A stretch of 15,561 nt of DNA from Candidatus Paceibacterota bacterium. Lineage in GTDB: Bacteria > Patescibacteriota > Minisyncoccia > Phycocordibacterales > CAINVO01. The stretch lies in NCBI GenBank assembly GCA_028714275.1, contig JAQTMP010000016.1:1-15561 (forward strand). The letters are read 5' to 3'. The notes under the pieces are model-generated. The model ran no database searches and had not been told where the DNA came from. It was given only the letters and a program-made list of their open reading frames with translations. The position numbers and the translations under genes are program-made. This document shows positions 8,301 to 15,491 of this stretch, piece by piece. Position 1 is the first letter of the stretch. Each line of letters begins with the position of its first letter.

Positions 8301-8369
8301 GTTATTTTTCTGCCACGTCAATCCCGAGATACGTGCGCTGGATTCAGCAACGTCGGTTAGCATTGACAT
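5316..8369 (-). CDS. One-module NRPS-like enzyme: adenylation - carrier - thioester reductase (A-T-R)
   Basis: The protein is 1017 aa from the ATG at 8369, chosen because GGAAG lies five bases upstream; an ATG at 8423 lacks any such site. Adenylation domain about 15-515: YVIFTSGTTGYPKGV (170-184), FGFDAS (216-221), NAYGPTE (305-311), YRTGD (394-398), and NGK with catalytic Lys508. Carrier domain about 530-605: AGGGSS with phosphopantetheine-accepting Ser564. Reductase domain about 645-1000: NADPH loop TGATGFLG (653-660), Thr781, and YAQSK with Tyr811/Lys815. There is no condensation domain, so one amino acid is activated, tethered and released reductively as an aldehyde or alcohol, as in Lys2 and PvfC/MgoA-type enzymes. 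By-eye pocket residues read roughly D-A-R-T-V-A-A-V-C-K, near the phenylalanine code but with Arg at GrsA position 239. First gene of the minus-strand cargo operon. Confidence 0.9.
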   Translation of the reverse strand: MSMLTDVAESSARISGLTWQKNNHFILFDAAVTRYPDKVAIFDADRSFTYQELFVRARNLADVLRVAGVDRDSAVAVCLQRSTNWVLTLLAIWELGGCYIPVDNMAPVERIRYVLDTSGASIAIIDDTTAEKFVDLASLINIERCFTESVHESASEAPIGSEVGECNRAYVIFTSGTTGYPKGVQIDHGNVTNMVMEHVRSGEIKCSDRIALCMSFGFDASIRDIVGALATGATLYITSAEELELSAFCHMLAERRISYAVVTPTLLSAIGVPPPLPDLNTIVLAGEAPSRQLIRTWGVGRLLINAYGPTEATVCATKRLYPGGVIGADEPVSIGHPTYGILAEVLDEKYAPVPKGDVGELYIGGASLTRLGYIGDAALNAQKFVDLPTIGKAYRTGDKCRLLPNNELEWVERLDDQIKINGFRIECAEVREAITTIPEVTECLVRPWRTAARTYLIAYLVMRWTRNRLSRESIAQYVKDAILRRLPAYSIPSFIIELDEIPMNINGKVDIKRLPMPTSDTTHHPPSGCNEIEAALWDVWFDVLPKDLAIGFSIDTEFHAGGGSSIEAQQILHRVAQQWHCRIPYHMFLDGRGTIRWTAQLLQAGVTKASVARSEQACESGDLSIYVKPAAPCLSIVRQESRSENPTHHFLLTGATGFLGVHLLASLVRLGVEVTCLVRSDAELSVVMRLQRTLDKYDIPLNVREEGIEIVVGDITDVDFGLSRHEFRRLSHSIDAIFHCAADVDFIKSYEQLAPTNVKGTAQILRFAAAGRIKKFNYISTLAVFFSTQAATGSSGESSSSHYSRGLFGGYAQSKWVSEQIVMDVKSQGLDVKIFRPARLWGNTQTMRHHEQDLYVRLLKLIALTGKAPDIDYSMDFTMVRNAADAMARLALVAPADFYHILDERTVHLKDLAEWVNESGHKIEMISYENWLHILNTELAAKTLGPLVSVFLDPINCHGTLFDNLLRLPRYATGVFPNDKAKQMLGNSMLFTRGDTPKEYIKRCFKAWHSQKKTTCV

Positions 8370-8822
8370 GGAGTCTTCCGTTGTGTTTCTACCGATGCTT
8401 GATCTGCACCGCTTCCAGCCCATACTGGACCAACGAAAGCGTCCAAGGTGAGCCTCCGACCATTAGCATTGCAGCACTCCAACCAGATCAATGGCCGGCG
8501 ACATGGCATATCGGGGCGAGAATCATTGGAAATCCAGACGGAAGATTCCAACAGTTGGGTAGTATTGTTTACGGTGGGGAGCCTCTGACGCAATACAAAA
8601 CTCCTCGCAGAACTAGGGCAGGAAAGAACGTTCGACGCCGATGCTTCTCCTGTAGGCCAACGTCCGATGGGAGCAGTGTGACAGAGCATATTTGCATTAT
8701 CCCTCACAACGATCTCCTGTCAAGGTAAAGCCTTGTCCAACGACACATGAGTCTGAACGGGATAGCGTGTTTCCACGCTGAGATGGGTTTGAAAGCGGAC
8801 TGGAGTCTGGGATTATCCGGAG
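8370..8822. other. Upstream region of the cargo operon, no recognised gene
   Basis: About 450 bp without a convincing gene. Open frames on both strands (for example minus 8357..8707 and plus 8333..8728) lack ribosome-binding sites and known motifs, and they overlap the start of the A-T-R gene. It contains a good sigma70-type promoter reading toward the cargo operon, leaving an untranslated leader of roughly 320 nt. I saw no obvious riboswitch or attenuator in that leader. Confidence 0.5.
8696..8723 (-). promoter_or_regulatory. Candidate sigma70 promoter for the A-T-R cargo operon
   Basis: On the minus strand a perfect -35 TTGACA (8718..8723) is followed after 16 bases by GATAAT (8696..8701), five of six matches to the -10 consensus. 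It points toward the A-T-R start at 8369. The leader would be about 320 nt, which is long, so a nearer promoter is not excluded. Confidence 0.45.
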
Positions 8823-8936
8823 ATGATCGTGACTCTACATACCGACAAGCTCAGCACCCTGGAGCAACTACGTGCCTTCGCCAACGGTACCCAGGCCAGA
8901 TCCTTCCAAGCGTCCAGCCGCCAGGAAGTCTATGAC
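8823..8936 (+). pseudogene. Fragment of an integrase-type transposase N-terminus
   Basis: The frame opening at 8823 contains LHTDKLSTLEQLRAFANGT. This resembles the first residues of a family of rve-domain (IS481-like) transposases that begin with a Leu-Ser-x-x-Glu-x-Val/Leu-Arg-x-Phe-x-x-Gly-Thr pattern. After about 38 codons the resemblance stops abruptly at the junction with the IS5-type fragment. It is short and no terminal repeats were found, so the family is tentative. Confidence 0.4.
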
Positions 8937-9439
8937 TGTATCGCCGACTGTCCGACGAGCAGACCGAGCTCCAGCTCATGGGTCGCCGCAGTTTCCAACA
9001 CTTCTGTGGTCTGGAGCAATCCGCGAACATTCTGGACCGCACGACCATCTGGAACTTTGAGAACCGCGTCGACGCGGACGATGTGGCGGCACTGTTCGCT
9101 GAACTGGATCGACAGATCCGTGCCCAGAGTCTGGAAGCCCACGCGGGGCAAATCATGATGCGGCCTTGGTGCCCGCTCCCAAGCAGCACTTCACCAAGGG
9201 GGATAAAGAGATCCTAGAGCAGAACGCCGTCCCGGCGGACTGGCGTCCGGCCAAACGGCGGCAGAAGGATCGGGATGCCAGTTGGACCAGGAAGCACGGG
9301 AAAAGCCATCACGGCCACAAGGTTACGGTGAGCGTGGACCGCAAGCACAAGCTGGTTCGCAACCGGATGCCGATACGGCCAGGGTCCACGACTCTCAGCA
9401 TCTGGCATGGAGGCGGTCCTGGACGAGTGGAATACCAGT
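8936..9439 (+). pseudogene. Decayed IS5-family transposase fragment
   Basis: Conserved IS5-family text is spread over several frames. LYRRLSDEQTELQLMGRRSF, then GLEQSANILDRTTIWNFENR, read from 8936 in one frame. DAALVPAPKQHFTKGDKEIL and WTRKHGKSHHGHKVTVSVD follow in a second. VHDSQHL lies in a third, and LDEWNTS at the end in another. At least three frame changes (near 9157, 9370 and 9405), plus loss of both ends including the last catalytic residues, show that it is dead. The identifiable text stops at 9439, exactly where tnsF sequence begins on the other strand, so this fragment replaced the tnsF 3' end. No terminal inverted repeats or target duplication can be seen, which points to a deletion or recombination after the original insertion. 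Confidence 0.85.
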
Positions 9440-10870
9440 GAACGAGGGCAACCAGTACGACTTACCTGAAAAGTACAAAACCACACCCTCGCCATCAGCC
9501 TTCAGCATCTTCAGGTCCACCCCTCGCCCCACCTTCCTCGGCAATCCATGAAAATACGCCAACCCCACCGACACCCACCGGCGCAGAAATTCCTCTCCCT
9601 CCCCACTTTCACGCATCATCGCCAGCATTTCCTGCTCTAATTTTCGCTGACGGACCTTTTGGGCGGCACCATCTTTGACTTTAGGCACCACAACATCCGC
9701 CGAATGCACCTCACGCAAATATCGCACAAAACCCGATAAAGCTGCTCGTTGACCCGGCACCTTAGCCAAATAAACTTCCACCGTATTCTGGTCTGGCTTC
9801 TTCAGTCCCATTTTCTGGTTCTCCAGCAACAGGGCTTTCGCAGGTACCATGGCAAGGCGCGCGGAGCGCAAACTCAGCTTTCCAGCCTTTACCTCTACCA
9901 AAAGTGTGTCGTGGTAGCCTTTCAGTATCCGTAATCCTGCCGGATCGCCTTCCAGCGCTTTTAGCATACCAGCAATTTGCCGTTTCTCGGAATCCTCTGC
10001 CTGCACAGCAACATCTTTGACCACCAACCCAACTTCCTGCATCCATCGCATGGGAAGCCGCACTCTGCGTAGCCCTTCAGCGCCAAAGTGAGCAACCAAA
10101 CGGTTATAGTTGGGGATAGCCTCCCAAACTTTCTCGATCTCCAGAAAAAAGGATAGATAGCGGTTCACGGAAATGGCCGCCTTGTTATCCCCGACAGTGA
10201 CGGCCAACCATGCACCAAATCCCTCAAAATGATCCGCCATAACCCGCACAGAAAAAGCTGCCCGATTCATAGATATCCGCGTTCTCATGAGGCATCGCCA
10301 ATAGCAGGACTCACACTGAGCACCTCTGCCAGCCGGCATAGATTGTCCACATTCATGGCAGAGGATCATTCCGCCATCAAGACATACTTTGCACAAGCGC
10401 CGCCCATCGTCGGTCACCACCAAAAGTCTATGGTGGTGGCAGGCATGGCAGTTTCCGTGATCGGCATGGGCGCATTTTGGGCAAAGCCGTAGATTATGAT
10501 TGAACCGAGATACCCGCGTTAGCCTTCTCGACAACTCGCCACAAAGCTCACAGGCCTCAGCCTCCCTAAAATAATTCGCACAGGAATTACATACAGGGCC
10601 AGAGCGCGTCACCCGTCCCACTCGGAAGTCTGTCTTTCCACACCGGATGCAGGGCCGGGCCACCGCACAGCGACGACACACAGCAGCCATATCCCTGCGC
10701 GGCAACCGTGCGTAGTTCCCACACTTCGGACAAAGTCGGCGCTTAAATTCTCGTGCGTAGCATGTGGAACAATACTTATGGCCGTGATAAACCCGCGTTA
10801 TTTTTCTGCCTCGCTTGCCACATTCGTCGCAAATCACCTCAGCCGAAGGCGTCACCACCATATCCATCAT
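9395..10870 (-). CDS. tnsF: TnsF-like comM target selector, 3' end replaced by IS sequence
   Basis: The N-terminal half (residues 14-189) holds twelve CxxC pairs, enough for six zinc ribbons. An all-helical, SAM-like DNA-binding region follows, then about 70 residues resembling the start of a tyrosine-recombinase catalytic domain (...FLRRWVSVGLAYFHGLPRKVGRG...). TnsF of Tn6022-type elements has this architecture, with an inactivated recombinase domain, and is reported to direct insertion to comM. The start used, ATG at 10870, overlaps the tniQ stop in ATGATG; a GTG at 10909 is an alternative. Native coding sequence ends near residue 477 at base 9440. The last 14 residues (TGIPLVQDRLHARC) are antisense IS5 sequence, ending at TGA. 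The part that would carry the HxxR and tyrosine boxes is missing, so function is doubtful. It could be read simply as a zinc-ribbon protein, but operon position and the comM location favour TnsF. Confidence 0.78.
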   Translation of the reverse strand: MMDMVVTPSAEVICDECGKRGRKITRVYHGHKYCSTCYAREFKRRLCPKCGNYARLPRRDMAAVCRRCAVARPCIRCGKTDFRVGRVTRSGPVCNSCANYFREAEACELCGELSRRLTRVSRFNHNLRLCPKCAHADHGNCHACHHHRLLVVTDDGRRLCKVCLDGGMILCHECGQSMPAGRGAQCESCYWRCLMRTRISMNRAAFSVRVMADHFEGFGAWLAVTVGDNKAAISVNRYLSFFLEIEKVWEAIPNYNRLVAHFGAEGLRRVRLPMRWMQEVGLVVKDVAVQAEDSEKRQIAGMLKALEGDPAGLRILKGYHDTLLVEVKAGKLSLRSARLAMVPAKALLLENQKMGLKKPDQNTVEVYLAKVPGQRAALSGFVRYLREVHSADVVVPKVKDGAAQKVRQRKLEQEMLAMMRESGEGEEFLRRWVSVGLAYFHGLPRKVGRGVDLKMLKADGEGVVLYFSGKSYWLPSFTGIPLVQDRLHARC

Positions 10871-11997
10871 CGCAGCGACATCTCCAGCTTGCGCTGTAAT
10901 CGCTGCCACATGCGCATTACTTCGTGACGCGGCCGGGGTTGGCCAGGTTCGCGTATTGCCTGCTTTCTGTACCCTCTGGCGTTATCAGGCAGTTGCGCGA
11001 AAACCTCAGCGAACAAGTCTGGCATCCGTTCTCCCTTGCTCACAAAACCTTGGCGGGTAATACCGGATTCCTGGAGATGCTTAGACACGTCGGCCAAGTC
11101 GGTTCGCATCAGTTTCCACAGCGCGCCCAGCAACAGGTGACGTTCCGCTGTGCCAAGCAGTTCAACCCCTGTGCCGGGATTCAGCGGTAACTCAGGGACT
11201 GCAACCCCCATCCGCTCCAGAAATGCGTGCAAAGCCTCCGCATCGCTACGATTAGCTCTTCGTAATAATGCGGACAAAAAAGACGCACCGGCAAACCATG
11301 CATCGGTCTCCGTCGGGTGTGCCATGAACTGACCACTGCCATGACGAATCGCCTCGTCGCCTGCATCCTGGAACGCCATGACATCGTCCGAACATGGCGT
11401 AATAGCGCCCACATCCCGCAAATCTCCTTTGCAGGTCGCGCAGACCGCCACATGACCATCCTTCGCATGCAGTCGGTGTGGCTCTAAGGGCACCCCACAA
11501 TGTGGGCAGCGGTCCAGCAGAGCACAATGATGATGCACACAAACCACATGCCACGCGAGACGCCATTGCAGGCGATAATAGGGGATACGGTCATCGCGCA
11601 GACAAGCTGGACAATACTGCAGACCGCTTCGCCTCTTGGTATTCCGCGCACCCAGCGCCAATATCCACGGCCACACGGCCTTGTCGGGCAGGGGTCCATT
11701 ACTGACACGCTCAGCGATCCTTTTCAGCGTAGCAGCGCGAAAGGAAGACAGCGGAATTCCCGCAGGGACGACCAGCTTATTTAACGGTGCGTCATCAAGA
11801 AAACGGTCCACGTCTCTCGTCCATATGCGCCACTTTGGCCATACGTCTCCGGTAAGCACCATCGGGTCGCAGCCTTGGGCAAGCGCTGCACGCACCAGCC
11901 ACGACGAGATAATTTCATCGGGCAGCAGAGGTACAGAACGCACCCAACGCGGGCGATCTATACCAGTTCCCGGATGCCACGCGTAGGCCGTAGCCAT
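10867..11997 (-). CDS. tniQ: TniQ/TnsD-family transposition protein
   Basis: At 376 aa it has the size of short TniQ proteins, which bridge target recognition to the TnsC ATPase. The N-terminal segment (VPLLPDEIISSWLVRAALAQG, 22-42) matches the family's opening block. Zinc-binding pairs follow at C129/C132 (CPAC), the His cluster 155-157 with C158, C164/C167 (CPHC) and C186/C189 (CATC). The start at 11997 lies 40 bp inside the tnsC end but is supported by the Shine-Dalgarno AGAGGG. Its stop overlaps the tnsF start. It is much shorter than Tn7 TnsD, so it probably does not recognise a DNA site by itself and may instead act with TnsF. Confidence 0.9.
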   Translation of the reverse strand: MATAYAWHPGTGIDRPRWVRSVPLLPDEIISSWLVRAALAQGCDPMVLTGDVWPKWRIWTRDVDRFLDDAPLNKLVVPAGIPLSSFRAATLKRIAERVSNGPLPDKAVWPWILALGARNTKRRSGLQYCPACLRDDRIPYYRLQWRLAWHVVCVHHHCALLDRCPHCGVPLEPHRLHAKDGHVAVCATCKGDLRDVGAITPCSDDVMAFQDAGDEAIRHGSGQFMAHPTETDAWFAGASFLSALLRRANRSDAEALHAFLERMGVAVPELPLNPGTGVELLGTAERHLLLGALWKLMRTDLADVSKHLQESGITRQGFVSKGERMPDLFAEVFAQLPDNARGYRKQAIREPGQPRPRHEVMRMWQRLQRKLEMSLR

Positions 11998-12845
11998 TGC
12001 TTTCCCTCTATGATCGATTTGTCGATTTTCTCCGTACCAGTTTTAATGGCTTCCACCGCACACGCCACCAAAAGGCGATGCAGATTACCCAGATTCCCTT
12101 CGGAAATAGCAAAAAGCAGACTTACCGTCTCGCTTTGATGTAACAAAGAGGGATTTTTAAGCGGTAATACTTGTTCAAAACTCGCTACCAGTTGCTGAAA
12201 CTCTGGGTTCAATTCCCATGGCGGCAACGTGACCACATCAAAGCGGCTGGCATGCTGTGGGTCCGTGTGCAAAACCCGGACGGCCTCTCTGGTGCCCACG
12301 CCGACGATGGGAATCGCCAATTCGTTGCATAGCAGCTTGATGGCGTTCATGACCTCGCGTTGCTTGGTCACCGTCCCCGTCAGGAGAGAGTGGAACTCAT
12401 CGATTACCAGGATACGCACATGGCAGTCTCGCATCAGATGAACCACCTGATAGCGCAGCTTAGAAGCCGGGTCCGTCGCTCGGTACGGTGTCCAGAAACG
12501 CTCCAGGATCGCTATATACAACCCCTTTTCGTCTGCGCTGGGCGGCGCTTCGCTTACAATAACTGGTTTAACGGGTTCGGCATTCTCATTGACGTAGCCC
12601 TCTCCATGCAACTTCTGAAAGCGCCGAATAATCGTTGTCTTCCCGTTATTGGAGTCACCAACGATCAGCAGATTAGGCATGCGTGGGCGCATGGGCTTTT
12701 CCATTAAACCGCGCAAGTTATCCAAAAGGCGATTAGCCTGGGCATAACCAATCCAACGCGGCTCGTCGAGAAATGCCATGCGGTCCTTATCCGACATTCC
12801 TAAAACATGGCGGAATTCCGGATGAATATGAGCGAGGTCTATCAT
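11958..12845 (-). CDS. tnsC: TnsC/TniB-type AAA+ transposition regulator
   Basis: A 295-aa AAA+ ATPase. Walker A is GDSNNGKT (63-70), Walker B ILVIDE (145-150), followed by the FHSLL segment and an ALA/PIVGVGTREA sensor-like stretch near 175-187. TnsC polymerises on target DNA with ATP and activates TnsA/TnsB; here it should receive its target signal from TniQ and the TnsF- or TnsE-like proteins. It is much shorter than Tn7 TnsC (555 aa) and resembles TniB of Tn5053/Tn6022 elements. Its ATG overlaps the tnsB stop in ATGA, so translation is coupled. Confidence 0.92.
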   Translation of the reverse strand: MIDLAHIHPEFRHVLGMSDKDRMAFLDEPRWIGYAQANRLLDNLRGLMEKPMRPRMPNLLIVGDSNNGKTTIIRRFQKLHGEGYVNENAEPVKPVIVSEAPPSADEKGLYIAILERFWTPYRATDPASKLRYQVVHLMRDCHVRILVIDEFHSLLTGTVTKQREVMNAIKLLCNELAIPIVGVGTREAVRVLHTDPQHASRFDVVTLPPWELNPEFQQLVASFEQVLPLKNPSLLHQSETVSLLFAISEGNLGNLHRLLVACAVEAIKTGTEKIDKSIIEGKQWLRPTRGIRELV

Positions 12846-14722
12846 GCAATATCATCCAATGGCTTAACAACGCCTTCCAGCAACATCGAGGCAGGGGCCG
12901 CTTTCTCCAATACGCTTCTATTTGAAGTCAGCGGCTGTGATGGAGATACCTTTTTCGCGTGTTCCTTGCGCTTTTGCTGCTGGCGACGCGCCTTTTTCGT
13001 CCTTTCCGACGAGCCATCGACCTGTTGCCGCAGATCATTCAAGGCTTGGAGCACCATGACCTCATCCACAGATTTCATACCCTGCTGACGAGCGCGACTT
13101 ACCGCCTGCTGGTACTCCCAGATACTCATGCTCGGCATCGCCTGATCCGCGTATGGGACGCGAAAATACATTTTTAACTCAGGATCATGGAACCAGATCA
13201 CGCTGATATCACGGGGATCACGGCGGAAAATGAATTGCCGCTTTTTACCGGGGGTATCCGGGTCATCCGCATTGATCCACTGCCGGATAACGTCCGCATA
13301 ATAGGTCAGCCCATCTACGGAAACACCATCCGCCTGAATAGTCCGCTTGAACATCGGCAAGAAGTCATATAACAATACCTCACGATTCGCAGGTAACGCG
13401 GGCATTCCACGGCCCGGGGTGTCTTTATCCCCGAAGATACCCAGTTCCCACTTTTTCTCGGGCGTCATACCGATGGAAGAATGGAGTCGCTTGTGATACA
13501 CCTTGCAAATAAGAGTAACCAGCCATGTTTCAAATTCCGACTTGGTCATCGTAGCGTGCTTCTCGGAGTCGTATTCGTCCCGTTCTTTTATCGACGAGAA
13601 CGTAGTTCCGGGTAGATCATGGATCTCTTTCAGCATGGTGCCCAATAAACGTTCGATGTGACCACCATAGCGGGGCTGCTTTACCGGGCGGTATTCAAGC
13701 CGAATATTGTACATCATGCAGGAATTACGGAAGCTTTCCGAGCGAAAATCCGATCCATTATCCACATGAATGGTCGTCATCAGACCAGACACCGGCCATT
13801 TTGCATCGACATGATGCAAGACCAACCAATCATCTTTGGGAAGTATAGCTTGCGCCACACACATTGCCACAGAGGTTACCGAAGGTGCGTCAAAGGACAG
13901 ATAGTAGCCAACGATCATGCGACTAAAAACATCTATTGCCATAGTAATATAGGGGCGGCCAATGGGTTTGCGATAAATATCGTCAACCAGAATAATGTCT
14001 GCGGGTGTGTGGTCTATCTGCACAACAGCCAATGGATAATCCGCGTTGGGGAACTGACTAGGGACAGGAATAAACTTGTTCTTGGCCTTCTCACGATATC
14101 CCCGTTTGCGTAGCGTCTCCCGCTCACTAATCTCAGCAACCCTGGCGCGTATCGTGTTCGGGTGCGGGATCTCAGTGAGTTGCGCTTCAATGCACCGTCG
14201 GCGCGCTTCCAAAACCACTTTCTGAACGGAGGGCCGCTGCACAGTCAGATACAACGCATTGATAACGTCCTGAATAATCTGTTCCGCATGCAACGATATT
14301 TTCTTGGCGCCTCTCCTGACCCCTCTTTTCTCCGGCATGAGTCCGTCAAGAGTTCCCGCATCCCGATATAGCTTCAGCCAACGGTAAAGCGTGGTGAAGT
14401 TGATTCCCACCTCTTGAGCTCGGGCCTCTACTTCACGTCGCCCCACGTCAAATCGGTCCAGAAGCGGTTGTATCGCGGCATATCGGGATTGCGCCGTCTT
14501 CCAGTCTTCGTCGGCAACGGTATCCAGATCACGAACCATTACGGTGCCACCCACTGCAGGCGCCAAGTCTGCAATACGCAGGGTGCAACTCCGGGCAGAC
14601 TCCACATCTAACCCAATGACGGTTTCCAAATCTAGCACCTCAGTGATGCGATAAATCTTTCCGGAGGTCACCACCATCTTCCCTGGCGCAGGCAGAAACG
14701 TTTGTCGGGCCGGCTTAGTCAT
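12842..14722 (-). CDS. tnsB: TnsB/TniA-type DDE transposase
   Basis: A 626-aa retroviral-integrase-fold transposase that binds the end repeats and joins the 3' ends to target DNA. The N-terminal part contains a helix-turn-helix (GINFTTLYRWLKLYRDAG, 106-123). The catalytic triad is visible: Asp237 in VQIDHTPAD, Asp321 in HVDNGSDF and Glu357 in GGHIERLLG, with the last two 36 positions apart (D,35,E). A Mu-type beta domain and a basic tail (about 590-610) follow. Length and motifs are normal, so it should be active. The start overlaps the tnsA stop by 8 bp. Confidence 0.95.
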   Translation of the reverse strand: MTKPARQTFLPAPGKMVVTSGKIYRITEVLDLETVIGLDVESARSCTLRIADLAPAVGGTVMVRDLDTVADEDWKTAQSRYAAIQPLLDRFDVGRREVEARAQEVGINFTTLYRWLKLYRDAGTLDGLMPEKRGVRRGAKKISLHAEQIIQDVINALYLTVQRPSVQKVVLEARRRCIEAQLTEIPHPNTIRARVAEISERETLRKRGYREKAKNKFIPVPSQFPNADYPLAVVQIDHTPADIILVDDIYRKPIGRPYITMAIDVFSRMIVGYYLSFDAPSVTSVAMCVAQAILPKDDWLVLHHVDAKWPVSGLMTTIHVDNGSDFRSESFRNSCMMYNIRLEYRPVKQPRYGGHIERLLGTMLKEIHDLPGTTFSSIKERDEYDSEKHATMTKSEFETWLVTLICKVYHKRLHSSIGMTPEKKWELGIFGDKDTPGRGMPALPANREVLLYDFLPMFKRTIQADGVSVDGLTYYADVIRQWINADDPDTPGKKRQFIFRRDPRDISVIWFHDPELKMYFRVPYADQAMPSMSIWEYQQAVSRARQQGMKSVDEVMVLQALNDLRQQVDGSSERTKKARRQQQKRKEHAKKVSPSQPLTSNRSVLEKAAPASMLLEGVVKPLDDIA

Positions 14723-15404
14723 GATCCGGCACCCAAAGTTCGCTGGCGTGGGACAATGGCTGTGACCAGTCGCACTCCATCCGTGCAGTCGCCAGCAGGT
14801 GCCACAGGTGGCTAATGCCTATGGCGCGGTCCACTTCTCCAAAAAAGTGGCGGGCCAACAGGTGATCGAACGTCGCTGTCCCCATTTGACGCAGATTCCC
14901 GATAATCCATTCAGACTCTTCCGGCACGAACTGCATTTGCCGATACCGCTGCAGAAACATGGCATTCTTCCAGCGTTGGTCGCGGATACGCGGTTCATGC
15001 CTCAAATGAAATACGTAGCCGCCCTCCTTGCAATAAGTCATGGCCGCACGGAATTTTGCTTTCCATTCGGGTAGATGCTCGTCCAGTTCGCTGGTGGGCT
15101 TCACCTCAACAAGAATAGGAGCGCGGTAAGGCCCAGGATAAGCCCGATAAGTCACCAGATAGTCAGGCGTATAAGGATAGGTTTGCCCGTTAGAACCAAT
15201 AAACTCGATGGTCGCAGGTTGCGAAACCACATCCAGCACCGTTCCGTCCGTTTCAAGTCGGATCAAAAAGTCGCGTTCCAACGTAGACTCGAAGTCTACT
15301 GGACCCACGCCGCGAAACGGATAAAGCCCGGAAACACTACGCCGGGTCGTACCGATCTTGCGCCTGGAGGGGTTATCAACTTTGTTGCAGCTATTGATAT
15401 TCAT
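14715..15404 (-). CDS. tnsA: TnsA-type transposon endonuclease
   Basis: TnsA makes the 5' cuts that, with TnsB's 3' cuts, give cut-and-paste transposition. The 229-aa product has the type II restriction-like core: FESTLERDF (Glu39 or Glu43), YTPDYLVTY with Asp81, and ILVEVKP with Glu100/Lys102. A C-terminal domain follows from about residue 150. The start at 15404 follows AAGG with proper spacing. An upstream in-frame ATG at 15461 lies inside the end repeats and the predicted promoter and is not used here. TnsA presence indicates non-replicative movement, unlike Tn5053-type elements that lack it. Confidence 0.92.
   Translation of the reverse strand: MNINSCNKVDNPSRRKIGTTRRSVSGLYPFRGVGPVDFESTLERDFLIRLETDGTVLDVVSQPATIEFIGSNGQTYPYTPDYLVTYRAYPGPYRAPILVEVKPTSELDEHLPEWKAKFRAAMTYCKEGGYVFHLRHEPRIRDQRWKNAMFLQRYRQMQFVPEESEWIIGNLRQMGTATFDHLLARHFFGEVDRAIGISHLWHLLATARMECDWSQPLSHASELWVPDHD
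15382..15398 (-). repeat. TnsB-site-like repeat R4 (right end, inside tnsA start)
   Basis: Read inward from the right end it is ATCAATAGCTGCAACAA, the most diverged copy. It lies within the first codons of tnsA, so coding sequence and binding site appear to overlap. Confidence 0.6.
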
Positions 15405-15412
15405 CTTGAACC

Positions 15413-15429
15413 TTGTAGCGGCTATTGGT
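15413..15429 (-). repeat. TnsB-site-like repeat R3 (right end)
   Basis: Read inward: ACCAATAGCCGCTACAA. It matches L2 at the left end closely. It lies between the predicted -10 box and the tnsA start. Confidence 0.82.
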
Positions 15430-15432
15430 GGT

Positions 15433-15461
15433 ATTGTGTAGCAGCAATTGGTGTAAATCAA
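15433..15461 (-). promoter_or_regulatory. Candidate tnsA operon promoter overlapping repeat R2
   Basis: Minus-strand TTGATT (15456..15461), 17 bases, then CACAAT (15433..15438): each box matches four of six consensus bases. Transcription would start about 20 nt before the tnsA ATG. The -10 and spacer are covered by repeat R2, so TnsB bound to the end would block its own operon, as is known for Tn7. The boxes are weak, so the call is tentative. Confidence 0.4.
15436..15452 (-). repeat. TnsB-site-like repeat R2 (right end)
   Basis: Read inward: ACCAATTGCTGCTACAC. It is the copy closest to the consensus of all six and overlaps the predicted operon promoter. Confidence 0.85.
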
Positions 15462-15491
15462 GCGGCGTAAGCAGTTGTTTCATGGTTCATA

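Noticed and set aside
8333..8728. Opposed 131- and 116-codon frames upstream of the A-T-R gene
   Set aside because: They overlap each other and the A-T-R start, have no recognisable motifs, and the minus-strand one begins inside the predicted -10 region.
15405..15461. Upstream in-frame start for TnsA
   Set aside because: It would encode 19 residues across TnsB-like repeats and the predicted promoter; the ATG at 15404 has the better ribosome-binding site.
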